From Gammaproteobacteria bacterium (GTDB lineage: Bacteria; Pseudomonadota; Gammaproteobacteria; Enterobacterales; Kangiellaceae): DNA of 64,000 bases. The stretch lies in NCBI GenBank assembly GCA_013373375.1, contig JABXHY010000019.1, positions 1 to 64,000 of the forward strand, in the 5' to 3' direction. The notes beneath the pieces are model-generated. The model was not told the DNA's origin, searched no databases, and was given only the letters and a program-made list of their open reading frames with translations. The translations under genes were made by a program, and so were the position numbers. Of this stretch, positions 18,937 through 28,590 are shown in pieces (the stretch's first letter is position 1; every line of letters begins with the position of its first letter).

Positions 18937-19557
18937 TTAGTCTGTGGGATCTTCTTCTTTGGCAAATGCTGCAGCCCCATTTGCAATGAAGCGTAATTGA
19001 GTAATGGTGTCTTCTATCAAACGACGTTTTTTATGTTCTCCTGCGTCAAGATATTCGGCACCATTATTGAATGTAATGGTTACTAACGCGTCAGCTTGAA
19101 TTCTTGCAACATCCGTTGGCAGTTTAGATTCAGTTTCAAGGTAATCAGCGAGCTCAAGGCGAAAAAACTCCACCTCACGAGCAACAGCCTCACGAAAAGC
19201 TCTGGAAGTCCCTGATCGTTCTCTCAGCAATAAACGAAAGGTATTGGGGTTTTGTTCAACAAACTCCATAAAGGTTTCCACTGATACCTTTATGATGCTG
19301 GTTTGACTGTCGAAGCGCTTTCGCGCACTTCTCATAAGCTGCCGAAGGGTTAGTCCACATTCATCGACCAGTGTTAGTCCAAGCTCTTCCATGTCTTTGA
19401 AATGGCGGTAAAATGAAGTCGGGGCTATTCCAGCCTCTCTGGCAACTTCTCGTAGGCTAAGATTAGCAAAGCTCTGTTCGGCGCTAAGCTGGTTGAGAGC
19501 CGCGTCGATAATGGCTTGTCTGGTTTTCTGTTTTTGCTGCGCGCGTATTCCGGCCAT
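18937..19557 (-). CDS. fabR: FabR, TetR-family repressor of unsaturated fatty acid synthesis
   Basis: In E. coli FabR represses fabA and fabB in response to the balance of saturated and unsaturated acyl thioesters. This 206-residue protein matches FabR closely: the N-terminus [14 protein letters not shown], the helix-turn-helix [20 protein letters not shown] (about 33-52) and the [10 protein letters not shown] segment (about 104-113) are nearly the same as in E. coli. It is divergent from an acyl desaturase gene, with a palindromic operator between them at 19657-19684, so the desaturase is the likely target. In Pseudomonas the related DesT controls a desaturase in the same way. Confidence 0.93.
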   Translation of the reverse strand: MAGIRAQQKQKTRQAIIDAALNQLSAEQSFANLSLREVAREAGIAPTSFYRHFKDMEELGLTLVDECGLTLRQLMRSARKRFDSQTSIIKVSVETFMEFVEQNPNTFRLLLRERSGTSRAFREAVAREVEFFRLELADYLETESKLPTDVARIQADALVTITFNNGAEYLDAGEHKKRRLIEDTITQLRFIANGAAAFAKEEDPTD

Positions 19558-19656
19558 ATCCTAAAATACTATTATTTTCAGTGAGTTAGTATGCTTCATT
19601 TTAGTGTAACAGTAATCGTGAAAAATGTATTTGTAAAATCAAAGATGCATCTATAT
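19558..19656. other. fabR-proximal part of the fabR/desaturase intergenic region
   Basis: The full gap (19558-19865, 308 bases) has no gene. This part should hold the minus-strand fabR promoter; I could not pick a clear box pair. The operator and a tandem repeat in the rest of the gap are listed on their own. Confidence 0.5.
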
Positions 19657-19684
19657 ACTTCAGTGTACATGTGTTCGCTGAAGT
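19657..19684. promoter_or_regulatory. FabR/DesT-type palindromic operator
   Basis: A 28-bp inverted repeat in which 11 of 14 base pairs match. The left arm is ACTTCAGTGTACAT; the core 19662-19679 has the form AGYGWACA-N2-TGTWCRCT. This resembles the sites reported for FabR and DesT (AGCGTACA-like half-sites), as far as I recall them. It sits between fabR and the desaturase, about 180 bases before the desaturase start, and is the natural binding site for FabR. Confidence 0.72.
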
Positions 19685-19752
19685 TGTTTGGATAATTTTT
19701 ATCGTCAACAAAGCTTCCTGTGAAGCCGTTTAGTTAATAGAATGGCTTTATT

Positions 19753-19794
19753 GAAGATTAAGGTCGGAAGATTAAAGTCTGAAGATTAAAGCCG
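19753..19794 (+). repeat. Three tandem 14-bp repeats
   Basis: Units start at 19753, 19767 and 19781 with consensus GAAGATTAAAGTCK; the units differ at one to three positions. They lie between the FabR operator and the desaturase start, probably in its 5' leader. A change in copy number would alter leader length but not a reading frame. Confidence 0.75.
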
Positions 19795-19865
19795 CCAACC
19801 AGCGTTTCTATCGAAAAACATGCTAGTTGTGAATATTTGCCGTAAATAGAAGTAGATAAGTATTA

Positions 19866-21020
19866 ATGCAGACCTCAAAAAATAAGCCAAGACTCATTTG
19901 GCTCAATATTTCCGTTTTTTCCCTTACCGCGCTAATAAGTTTAATTGGTGTTCCTTTATACGGGTATCTGGTTGGCTACGATATGTGGCACTGGGTGATA
20001 GGAGCTATAGCGTTTATTATTTGTGGAATTTCAATCACTGCAGGTTATCACAGGCTTTGGTCTCACAGAGCTTATGAAGCTAATGCTTTTGTGCGTTTTT
20101 TATTTGCACTGGGTGGAGCATTAGCCGTTCAGAACAGTGCTCTTCATTGGGCTTCGGATCATCGTATTCATCACGGCCATGTCGATGACAACGACAAAGA
20201 TCCATATTCGGCAAAGCGAGGCTTTTGGTACTCTCATATTGGTTGGATGCTAAGAGAATATCAGATACATCGCTATTCTGATTACTCGAATGTAAAAGAC
20301 TTACAAAATGATAAAATTGTGATGTGGCAACACCGTAATTATTTATGGCTGACGTTAAGTCTGAACTTCGGGCTGCCTATTTTAATTGGTGCTTTGTACG
20401 GCGATATCATTGGCATGCTATTAATCGTAGGTTTTTTACGTTTGGTATTAAGTCATCACACAACTTTCTTTATCAACTCACTTGCACATATGTGGGGAAA
20501 GCAACCTTATACTGACACCAACACTGCTCGAGATAACGGATGGCTGGCATTTGTTACTTTTGGTGAGGGTTATCATAACTTCCACCATATCTTCCAAAAT
20601 GATTATCGTAACGGCATTAAATGGTATCACTTTGATCCAACCAAATGGCTGATTAAAGGCTTGAGCTGGTTGAATATGGCGCGGAATTTAAAAAGAACTG
20701 ATGAAGTGAGAATAGAAAAAGCGCGTGCCGCAATGTTACTCAAGCATCACTCTGAAAAATTGAGTCGAATTCATTTGCCGAACAAAGAAGAAGTACTGGA
20801 AAAGCTGAAAGTGGAATATGAACTGTATTGCGAAAAATTAAGCGACTATTATTCAGCGAAACGTGATTGGCTTTTGTTACAAAAACAAGAGCTCGTAAAA
20901 AGTGTTGAGCAACACGAAATTATGGAAAAGTATCACCAACTAAGAGAGCTTTTGATTGAACATAAAAAGCAATGGCACGACTTTAATCGACAATTAAAAC
21001 TTAACTATCTTGCTCAATAA
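19866..21020 (+). CDS. Acyl-CoA/acyl-lipid delta-9 type fatty acid desaturase
   Basis: Integral-membrane di-iron enzyme that puts a double bond in saturated acyl chains with oxygen. It has 384 residues. The three histidine boxes are HRLWSH (62-67), HRIHH (99-103) and HNFHH (237-241), with four hydrophobic segments in the usual pairs. A charged, coiled-coil-like tail of about 110 residues (270-384) follows the catalytic part. It is divergent from fabR with the operator between, so it is probably induced when unsaturated acyl chains are scarce. No ferredoxin or reductase gene is adjacent. Confidence 0.92.
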   Translation: MQTSKNKPRLIWLNISVFSLTALISLIGVPLYGYLVGYDMWHWVIGAIAFIICGISITAGYHRLWSHRAYEANAFVRFLFALGGALAVQNSALHWASDHRIHHGHVDDNDKDPYSAKRGFWYSHIGWMLREYQIHRYSDYSNVKDLQNDKIVMWQHRNYLWLTLSLNFGLPILIGALYGDIIGMLLIVGFLRLVLSHHTTFFINSLAHMWGKQPYTDTNTARDNGWLAFVTFGEGYHNFHHIFQNDYRNGIKWYHFDPTKWLIKGLSWLNMARNLKRTDEVRIEKARAAMLLKHHSEKLSRIHLPNKEEVLEKLKVEYELYCEKLSDYYSAKRDWLLLQKQELVKSVEQHEIMEKYHQLRELLIEHKKQWHDFNRQLKLNYLAQ

Positions 21021-21032
21021 AAAGAGTGAATA

Positions 21033-21059
21033 AAAAAGCCAGCAGAAGCTGGCTTTTTT
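21033..21059 (+). terminator. Bidirectional terminator after the desaturase
   Basis: Stem AAAAAGCCAGC pairs with GCTGGCTTTTT around the loop AGAA, with a T-run at 21054-21059. It can also serve the minus-strand DUF3012 gene. Confidence 0.92.
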
Positions 21060-21129
21060 ATTGCTTTGAAGGGGATAGATTGATATCGAGTTATTAACCA
21101 AAAACTCAATATTTTTCCAGAATTATTGG

Positions 21130-21303
21130 TTAATCTGGTTTTTGATTCAGTACACAATATTTCGTGTAATCTTTCAGTTGGTTGGCGGTCCAGTCACCTT
21201 TTGGCTTTTTTTCCATTTGCTTACACCATTCATCGGAGCCCACTTTCGGACTGCATCCGCACAATAAAATTATTCCCATAAGTGCTAGCGAAAGTTTTTT
21301 CAT
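21130..21303 (-). CDS. Small DUF3012-family lipoprotein
   Basis: 57 residues, start ATG at 21301-21303 on the minus strand and stop TAA at 21130-21132. The signal peptide ends in the lipobox LLCGC (Cys at 15 or 17). The short mature part has WCKQMEKKPKGDWTANQ and a second Cys before the end. The WC...KPKGDWTANE pattern is that of DUF3012 proteins as I recall them. Its function is unknown; two Cys may form a disulfide. It lies between the desaturase terminator and a lysoplasmalogenase-family gene. Confidence 0.8.
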   Translation of the reverse strand: MKKLSLALMGIILLCGCSPKVGSDEWCKQMEKKPKGDWTANQLKDYTKYCVLNQKPD

Positions 21304-21387
21304 TGTTAATACCTATTTTAAAATGTATCTGCTAGTGATCTTTAGCGAATGATGGATAGTAATCAAATTCATGCAAAAAATCGATTA

Positions 21388-22050
21388 TTAAATCATCAAC
21401 CAATTTAAGTCATTCTGTTCAATTGAGTAGATATAAAAAAGTTGAGCTGTGTAGTACAGCGGTAAGCCTATCACTTTGTCGGATAGCTTTGGTCTTTTAA
21501 AGCGATATGAGGCGACAAAGAAATCCGACAGCATAAATAAAGTGGCGGCCAACCCTACGAGTGCAGGGTAACCGTTTATTCGAGTTGACAGAGCAACTGC
21601 ACAAACTAAGAGTAAGACAACTGAATATCCGATAACTCCAATTCGCAAGCTACTTGATAAGTCATTTGAAAGCCATTGATAGATCTGTCGAAATACAATC
21701 AATAAAACTCCGAAGCAAATGATACTTTGAGTAACATTGATCTCTAACTGACTGAAAGCGAACAGGTAAGCAAGATGGCCAATTCCAAACAGTGCCATCG
21801 CCACAATAGAAGCAGATTTTCTTTTGCTTAGCATAGCAACATCACCGAATGCTCCAAGTGATACACCACATAATATGGCAATGGAATAAAAACTGGATGA
21901 TTCAGTGGCGAATATAACCGCGAGAATGATTAGACAGGTTGATGCAGCAACTTTACTGCTACCGATGACCCAGGAAATTTGTCTCCAGTGCCCCAGTAAC
22001 AAGGTGAGCACGAAAAACACGGTGAAAGTTACTGTAATTGTGACCGTCAT
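21388..22050 (-). CDS. Lysoplasmalogenase family (YhhN/TMEM86) membrane protein
   Basis: 220 residues with about eight membrane segments. Signature stretches of the family are present: GAFGDVAML (about 66-74), FGIGHLAYLFAF (about 88-99), LFMLSDFFVASYRF (about 171-184) and LYYTAQLFY near the end. Animal TMEM86 enzymes cleave the vinyl-ether bond of lysoplasmalogens; the bacterial substrate is less certain. The two Asp residues in GD and SD are expected in the active site. It stands alone on the minus strand before the DUF3012 gene. Confidence 0.87.
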   Translation of the reverse strand: MTVTITVTFTVFFVLTLLLGHWRQISWVIGSSKVAASTCLIILAVIFATESSSFYSIAILCGVSLGAFGDVAMLSKRKSASIVAMALFGIGHLAYLFAFSQLEINVTQSIICFGVLLIVFRQIYQWLSNDLSSSLRIGVIGYSVVLLLVCAVALSTRINGYPALVGLAATLFMLSDFFVASYRFKRPKLSDKVIGLPLYYTAQLFYIYSIEQNDLNWLMI

Positions 22051-22249
22051 TATTTATATTTTGATTGATAAAATGGTTATTGTGCTTGATAAAGTCGATT
22101 TATCGTCCCAATCTCAGTCTGAGTGTGAATAGTACCATTGAAGGAATATCTCAAAGTAAGCATACTGGCTCTACCTAATAGTTGGCAAAAGCTTTTAGGT
22201 GTTTGAATTTGATGCATTCAAGTTCAAATTGCTCCCTTTTGCATTTTTC

Positions 22250-22276
22250 GGCAGTCACTAGTGACTGCCTTTTTTA
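22250..22276 (+). terminator. Orphan intrinsic terminator on the plus strand
   Basis: A perfect 20-bp palindrome (GGCAGTCACT and its complement, 22250-22269) is followed by a run of six T. It points along the plus strand, but both flanking genes are on the minus strand. It therefore ends an unrecognised plus-strand transcript, possibly a small RNA. Confidence 0.7.
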
Positions 22277-22307
22277 TGCCTACGGAAAAGTAGTCGAGAA
22301 AAGAGTG

Positions 22308-22928
22308 TTAATGATAAATCGGCTGTGTGAGTAACTTTTGGGTTGTATCAACTAGCTTTTTACGATTGAAAAGAAATTGACGTTTTTTTCCTCCAACTTG
22401 TCGCCACAGCACGGCGGCTCTAACTCCGGCAAGTAAAAGCGCTCTGATTTTGTCCTGATTCGCTTTGCTTTGTAAAATTTGAGGGTCGCCGTGAACTTGA
22501 ATTCTCAAGGCTAAGTTCGAAATACTTTGCGAGTAACAGTCAGCAAGAGAGGCGATTACATTCGAGGATAATAAATCTTCGTAATCGAGCAAACGTTTGG
22601 TGTGCTCGATTCTAGATGAAAGTGTTTCCTGGATTTCTTTGTTATTAGAAAACTGTTTTTGAATGGTGAACAAATTCGCCATGTAGCGTCCGAATTCTGC
22701 ATTTTTTTTAGGGTTGTTAGAGTCGAGTTGCGCTCTTAGTGTTCTCAACCCTGAGCTCAAACTCGCTGTGCCAGAATAAAGTTCGATAACTGAGTCTGTA
22801 TTGAACTTAAATACGCTGTTGATAAGAGGCATCGCTTCGGCATCATCCATTTGTCCTTTCCAGGCGACTTTCTGGACTTGATCAATTACCTGTGCCATCG
22901 CGGCGAGCGTTAAAACAATGTTTTCCAT
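22308..22928 (-). CDS. hflD: High frequency lysogenization protein HflD homolog
   Basis: Peripheral inner-membrane helical protein of the DUF489 family; in E. coli it affects stability of phage lambda CII. The open frame begins at a TTG (22991), but alignment with HflD supports ATG 22928 (MENIVLTLAAMAQ...), giving 206 residues, the normal size. The C-terminal RIQVHGDPQILQ and LLLAGVRAAVLWRQVGGKK segments are near the same as in E. coli. It follows mnmA on the minus strand by 37 bases, as in E. coli. purB, which follows hflD there, is not here. Confidence 0.93.
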   Translation of the reverse strand: MENIVLTLAAMAQVIDQVQKVAWKGQMDDAEAMPLINSVFKFNTDSVIELYSGTASLSSGLRTLRAQLDSNNPKKNAEFGRYMANLFTIQKQFSNNKEIQETLSSRIEHTKRLLDYEDLLSSNVIASLADCYSQSISNLALRIQVHGDPQILQSKANQDKIRALLLAGVRAAVLWRQVGGKKRQFLFNRKKLVDTTQKLLTQPIYH

Positions 22929-22965
22929 AAATGAAATGGTTTCCTGACAATAAGCAATTGCTGAA

Positions 22966-24066
22966 TTATTCAGTTCGTTTAATTGATTCAATTATACCAC
23001 CGCCCAGACAGACGTCATCTTGATAAAAAACGACTGATTGTCCGGGTGTGACGGCTCGTTGTGGTTGTTCAAATTCGACCAGCCAATTTGAATTATCAAG
23101 CTGAGTCACTTTGCAGGGGACATCGGCCTGGCGATATCGAACCTTCGCTGTGCAATTAAACGAAGCAGCCGGAGGTGTCTCTGCCACCCAGTGTAATTGA
23201 CTGCAAGTCAAAGCATTACTTTGTAGCAAAGGGTGATCGTGTCCTTGCCCGACGACGAGTTCATTGCGTCCTACATTTTTATCGACAACATACCATGGTG
23301 TGTCATCAGAATCTTTTAAGCCGCCAATACCCAAGCCTTTGCGTTGTCCGAGGGTATGAAACATCAAGCCTTGGTGTTGACCAATAATATTATTTTGATC
23401 GTCGAGTATATTGCCGGGCTGAGCAGGTAAAAATTGTTCGAGAAAATCTTTAAACTTTCGTTCTCCGATAAAACAAATGCCAGTGCTGTCTTTCTTTTTT
23501 GCATTAATAAACCCTTGCTGTTCGGCAATTTGACGAACTTCAGTTTTATCGAGTTCACCAACAGGGAATAGAGTTTTTAGCAGTTGTTTTTGCCCTAGCG
23601 TGTATAAAAAATAACTTTGATCTTTGTTGGCGTCTAATCCTCGCAACATGGTTGCGACCCCATTTGTTTTTCGACAGCGAGTGTAATGTCCGGTCGCAAT
23701 AAAATCAGCGCCAAGGTGCACCGCAAATTCAAGAAATGCTTTAAATTTAATTTCTTTGTTGCACATGATATCGGGATTTGGGGTGCGTCCTGCTCTGTAT
23801 TCTTCGAGAAAATACTCAAATACTCGATCCCAATACTCAGCAGCAAAGTTGACGGTATGCAACTCAATGTTCAGTTTGTCGCAAACGGCTTGAGCATCAG
23901 CAAGATCTTCTGCGGCTGAGCAATATTCATCGGTATCGTCTTCTTCCCAATTTTTCATAAACAGGCCCTCAACTTGATATCCCTGCTGAAGGAGCAGGTA
24001 AGCCGAGACAGAAGAGTCAACGCCGCCGGACATGCCGACGATAACTTTGGTTTTTTCAGGGTTCAT
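22966..24066 (-). CDS. mnmA: tRNA-specific 2-thiouridylase MnmA
   Basis: Activates and thiolates U34 of tRNA-Lys, tRNA-Glu and tRNA-Gln, taking sulfur from the Tus relay. It has 366 residues. The PP-loop GMSGGVDSS is at about 12-20. The two catalytic cysteines are in [12 protein letters not shown] (about C102) and GICFIGER (about C200). The C-terminal beta-barrel part ends in [14 protein letters not shown]. It lies between nudJ and hflD as in E. coli. The partner genes tusDCBE lie 20 kb away in this window. Confidence 0.96.
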   Translation of the reverse strand: MNPEKTKVIVGMSGGVDSSVSAYLLLQQGYQVEGLFMKNWEEDDTDEYCSAAEDLADAQAVCDKLNIELHTVNFAAEYWDRVFEYFLEEYRAGRTPNPDIMCNKEIKFKAFLEFAVHLGADFIATGHYTRCRKTNGVATMLRGLDANKDQSYFLYTLGQKQLLKTLFPVGELDKTEVRQIAEQQGFINAKKKDSTGICFIGERKFKDFLEQFLPAQPGNILDDQNNIIGQHQGLMFHTLGQRKGLGIGGLKDSDDTPWYVVDKNVGRNELVVGQGHDHPLLQSNALTCSQLHWVAETPPAASFNCTAKVRYRQADVPCKVTQLDNSNWLVEFEQPQRAVTPGQSVVFYQDDVCLGGGIIESIKRTE

Positions 24067-24151
24067 AAAATTTTTCAGGTTAGTAATGTTTCATCGCTTA
24101 AGCTATCGGTTACGAGCTAAGGTTTAGCTCCTGGAAAATAACCCGATGTCC

Positions 24152-24640
24152 TTAAGGGAGCTGATTGTAACACATCTGTGCGGCCCTGACTTCGTCATCA
24201 ATATAGTGCATTTGTGACAGAGGGTAGCGCTCTCCGCGCAAATAATCGTGCAAGCAATTAAGCACCAGTCCGCTTCTAAGTTGCCGACCAAGACTTTTAA
24301 TTTGCTCAATAGTCAGCCAGTGACAAGCAATAATATCGCTATCTTGGGGTTGCAAGTCGTTTATATTTTCAACCGTTCCGGTATAGCATGTCCGGTAGTA
24401 GTGTTTTCCGTTTGTTGCAGGGCTTAAAAGATAATGCCCGATGATATTCTTTGGTGAAAATTCCAGGCCTGTTTCTTCTTGCACTTCTCGAATGACTGCA
24501 TCAGTTAGCGACTCATTGAGTTCCACATGTCCAGCAGGTTGGTTAAATACAGTGTTTCCATTTGAGTCACGTTCTTCCACCATCAAAAACTGGTTGTTGT
24601 GCTCAATTATTGCTGCAACGGTTATGTGAATAGGAGCCAT
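24152..24640 (-). CDS. nudJ: NUDIX hydrolase NudJ
   Basis: Phosphatase of nucleoside di- and triphosphates and of thiamin pyrophosphate precursors in E. coli. ATG 24640 is preferred, since it has an AGAGGA site just upstream and aligns with NudJ; the longer frame to 24730 runs into rluE. The 162-residue protein has the Nudix box GHVELNESLTDAVIREVQEE with the conserved ending EETG (about 35-57). The C-terminal half has HDSD-like QDSDIIACHW and LRGERYPL as in NudJ. It is 44 bases after rluE and 85 bases before mnmA, in the order seen in E. coli. Confidence 0.92.
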   Translation of the reverse strand: MAPIHITVAAIIEHNNQFLMVEERDSNGNTVFNQPAGHVELNESLTDAVIREVQEETGLEFSPKNIIGHYLLSPATNGKHYYRTCYTGTVENINDLQPQDSDIIACHWLTIEQIKSLGRQLRSGLVLNCLHDYLRGERYPLSQMHYIDDEVRAAQMCYNQLP

Positions 24641-24684
24641 AAGTCCTCTTGTGTTGTTATTCGTTAAGTTAGTGAGATATTGAT

Positions 24685-25221
24685 TTAAACCAATTTGTAT
24701 TCGCCTGGCGCTAAATCGCCCAGTGACCATTTGCCAACTTGTACACGAACCAGTCTTAATGTTGGTAAGGCAACGGAGGCTGTCATTCGTCGTACTTGGC
24801 GATTGCGACCTTCAGTTAGGGTAATCTCTAACCATGCAGTGGGTATTGCTTCACGGAAGCGGACAGGAGGTGTTCGCTTCCATAAATCGGGCGCATCAAT
24901 CTGTTTAACAACAGCTGGTTTTGTTAGACCATCTTTTAACTTGACGCCTTTTTCTAATTGACGAAGCGCATCTTTAGTCGGTGTTCCTTCGACTTGTACC
25001 CAGTAGACCTTTGATTGTTTAAATTTTGGTGAAGTAATTCGGTTTTGGAGTTTTCCGTTGTCGGTTAGCACCAAAAGCCCCTCAGAGTCTTTGTCGAGAC
25101 GCCCAGCTGCGTAAACCTTGGGAATGTCGATATAATCTGATAACAGGCTGTCACCGGGCTCTCCGGTGAACTGACACAAGGTATTGAATGGTTTGTTAAA
25201 TAAAACAACTTTTGTTGACAT
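24685..25221 (-). CDS. rluE: 23S rRNA pseudouridine synthase RluE
   Basis: RsuA-family pseudouridine synthase that modifies U2457 of 23S rRNA in E. coli. It has 178 residues and lacks an S4 domain, which is normal for RluE. The catalytic Asp lies in AGRLDKDSEGLL (about D42). VTLTEGRNRQVRRM-like and KWSLGDLAPGEY stretches are present. It is divergent from icd and leads the rluE-nudJ-mnmA-hflD series. Confidence 0.94.
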   Translation of the reverse strand: MSTKVVLFNKPFNTLCQFTGEPGDSLLSDYIDIPKVYAAGRLDKDSEGLLVLTDNGKLQNRITSPKFKQSKVYWVQVEGTPTKDALRQLEKGVKLKDGLTKPAVVKQIDAPDLWKRTPPVRFREAIPTAWLEITLTEGRNRQVRRMTASVALPTLRLVRVQVGKWSLGDLAPGEYKLV

Positions 25222-25247
25222 GATAAATTAGAGATTAAATTTTCAAC

Positions 25248-27661
<2,414 letters not shown>

Positions 27662-27696
27662 TTGATGCTAATTAAGCAATCAATAATTTGATCAAT

Positions 27697-27725
27697 AAAA
27701 AAGGCGCCAAGAAGGCGCCTTTTTT
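27697..27725. terminator. Bidirectional terminator between icd and cspD
   Basis: Stem AAAAAAGGCGCC pairs with GGCGCCTTTTTT around the loop AAGAA. It has runs of A and T on both sides and serves both convergent genes. Confidence 0.95.
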
Positions 27726-27732
27726 ATTAATA

Positions 27733-27951
27733 TCAAGTGTCTGAGTTATCGGCCGGAACTATGTCTGACGCGTGTAAGCCTTTGGGGCCTTCACTTATCT
27801 CAAACTTGACCTCCTGTCCCGCTTTTAAGCTACGATAGCCGTCCATGTTGATTGTGGAGTAATGGGCGAAGATATCTTCGTCACCTTCTGTAGTTTTAAT
27901 AAAGCCATACCCCTTGGCATTATTAAACCATTTCACGGTTCCCGTTGGCAT
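27733..27951 (-). CDS. cspD: Cold-shock-domain protein CspD
   Basis: 72-residue single-stranded nucleic-acid-binding protein with the RNP motifs KGYGFI and DIFAHY. E. coli CspD is a stationary-phase inhibitor of DNA replication; the MDGYRSLKAGQEV stretch and an extended C-terminal tail (VPADNSDT) set it apart from CspA types. It is divergent from clpS, as in E. coli. Confidence 0.92.
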   Translation of the reverse strand: MPTGTVKWFNNAKGYGFIKTTEGDEDIFAHYSTINMDGYRSLKAGQEVKFEISEGPKGLHASDIVPADNSDT

Positions 27952-28221
27952 AACTGCTTTCCTCTATCCGCAACAGTAAAACATCTCAAATCGCTAAGTT
28001 TCTAATTTTTCTACGATTTGACGAACACTGTCACTTTTTGCACAAAATATAGCCATTGTCAAGAATCTCTATAGTTCCGGCACTTGAAATTGTGAGGATC
28101 GACACCCAATTACGAGTAATGATTTCGTTTTGGGTTGTGGTATTCTTTAGCGTTATGAATCGGGTTAGCATAGGCATTCGACTTTGCTAGCAATATTGAA
28201 GTGATAAACTAAAATAAAATT

Positions 28222-28548
28222 ATGAGTCAACGAGATCAAAGTGATTGGGAGAGCGATCAAGGTGTAGCCGTCGAGGAATCCAAACCTGAACTAAAGCGGC
28301 CACCTATGTACAAAGTAATGTTACTGAATGATGATTATTCGCCGATGGATTTTGTCGTCGAAGTCATTATGAAGTTTTTTGGTAAACAGCGAGAAGAAGC
28401 TACCAAGATAATGTTGCAGGTGCACTATGATGGAAAGGGCGTTTGTGGGATTTACCGAAGTGAAATCGCGGAAACCAAAGTGGTTCAAGTAAACGAGTAT
28501 TCGAAGGCAAATCAACACCCGTTGATGTGCGTAATGGAAGAAGCATGA
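28222..28548 (+). CDS. clpS: ClpS, N-degron adaptor of ClpAP
   Basis: Binds proteins with N-terminal Leu, Phe, Trp or Tyr and hands them to ClpA. It has 108 residues: a free N-terminal tail (about 1-27), then the core with [17 protein letters not shown] (about 34-50). That stretch carries the Asn-Asp pair and Met that line the N-degron pocket, and [12 protein letters not shown] follows. clpA begins 42 bases downstream. Aat and Bpt, which make such N-degrons, are encoded 2-4 kb away. Confidence 0.96.
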   Translation: MSQRDQSDWESDQGVAVEESKPELKRPPMYKVMLLNDDYSPMDFVVEVIMKFFGKQREEATKIMLQVHYDGKGVCGIYRSEIAETKVVQVNEYSKANQHPLMCVMEEA

Positions 28549-28590
28549 GTTCTTCGAAACAATTTGAAGTAGTTAATTTAAGGTGTTGTT

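Noticed and set aside
21905-22132. Plus-strand ORF of 75 codons before the orphan terminator
   Set aside because: It overlaps the lysoplasmalogenase gene for most of its length, has no family features, and looks like its shadow. A non-coding RNA fits the terminator better.
22929-22991. Longer HflD N-terminus from TTG 22991
   Set aside because: It overlaps mnmA and adds 21 residues with no match to HflD; ATG 22928 aligns with the family start.
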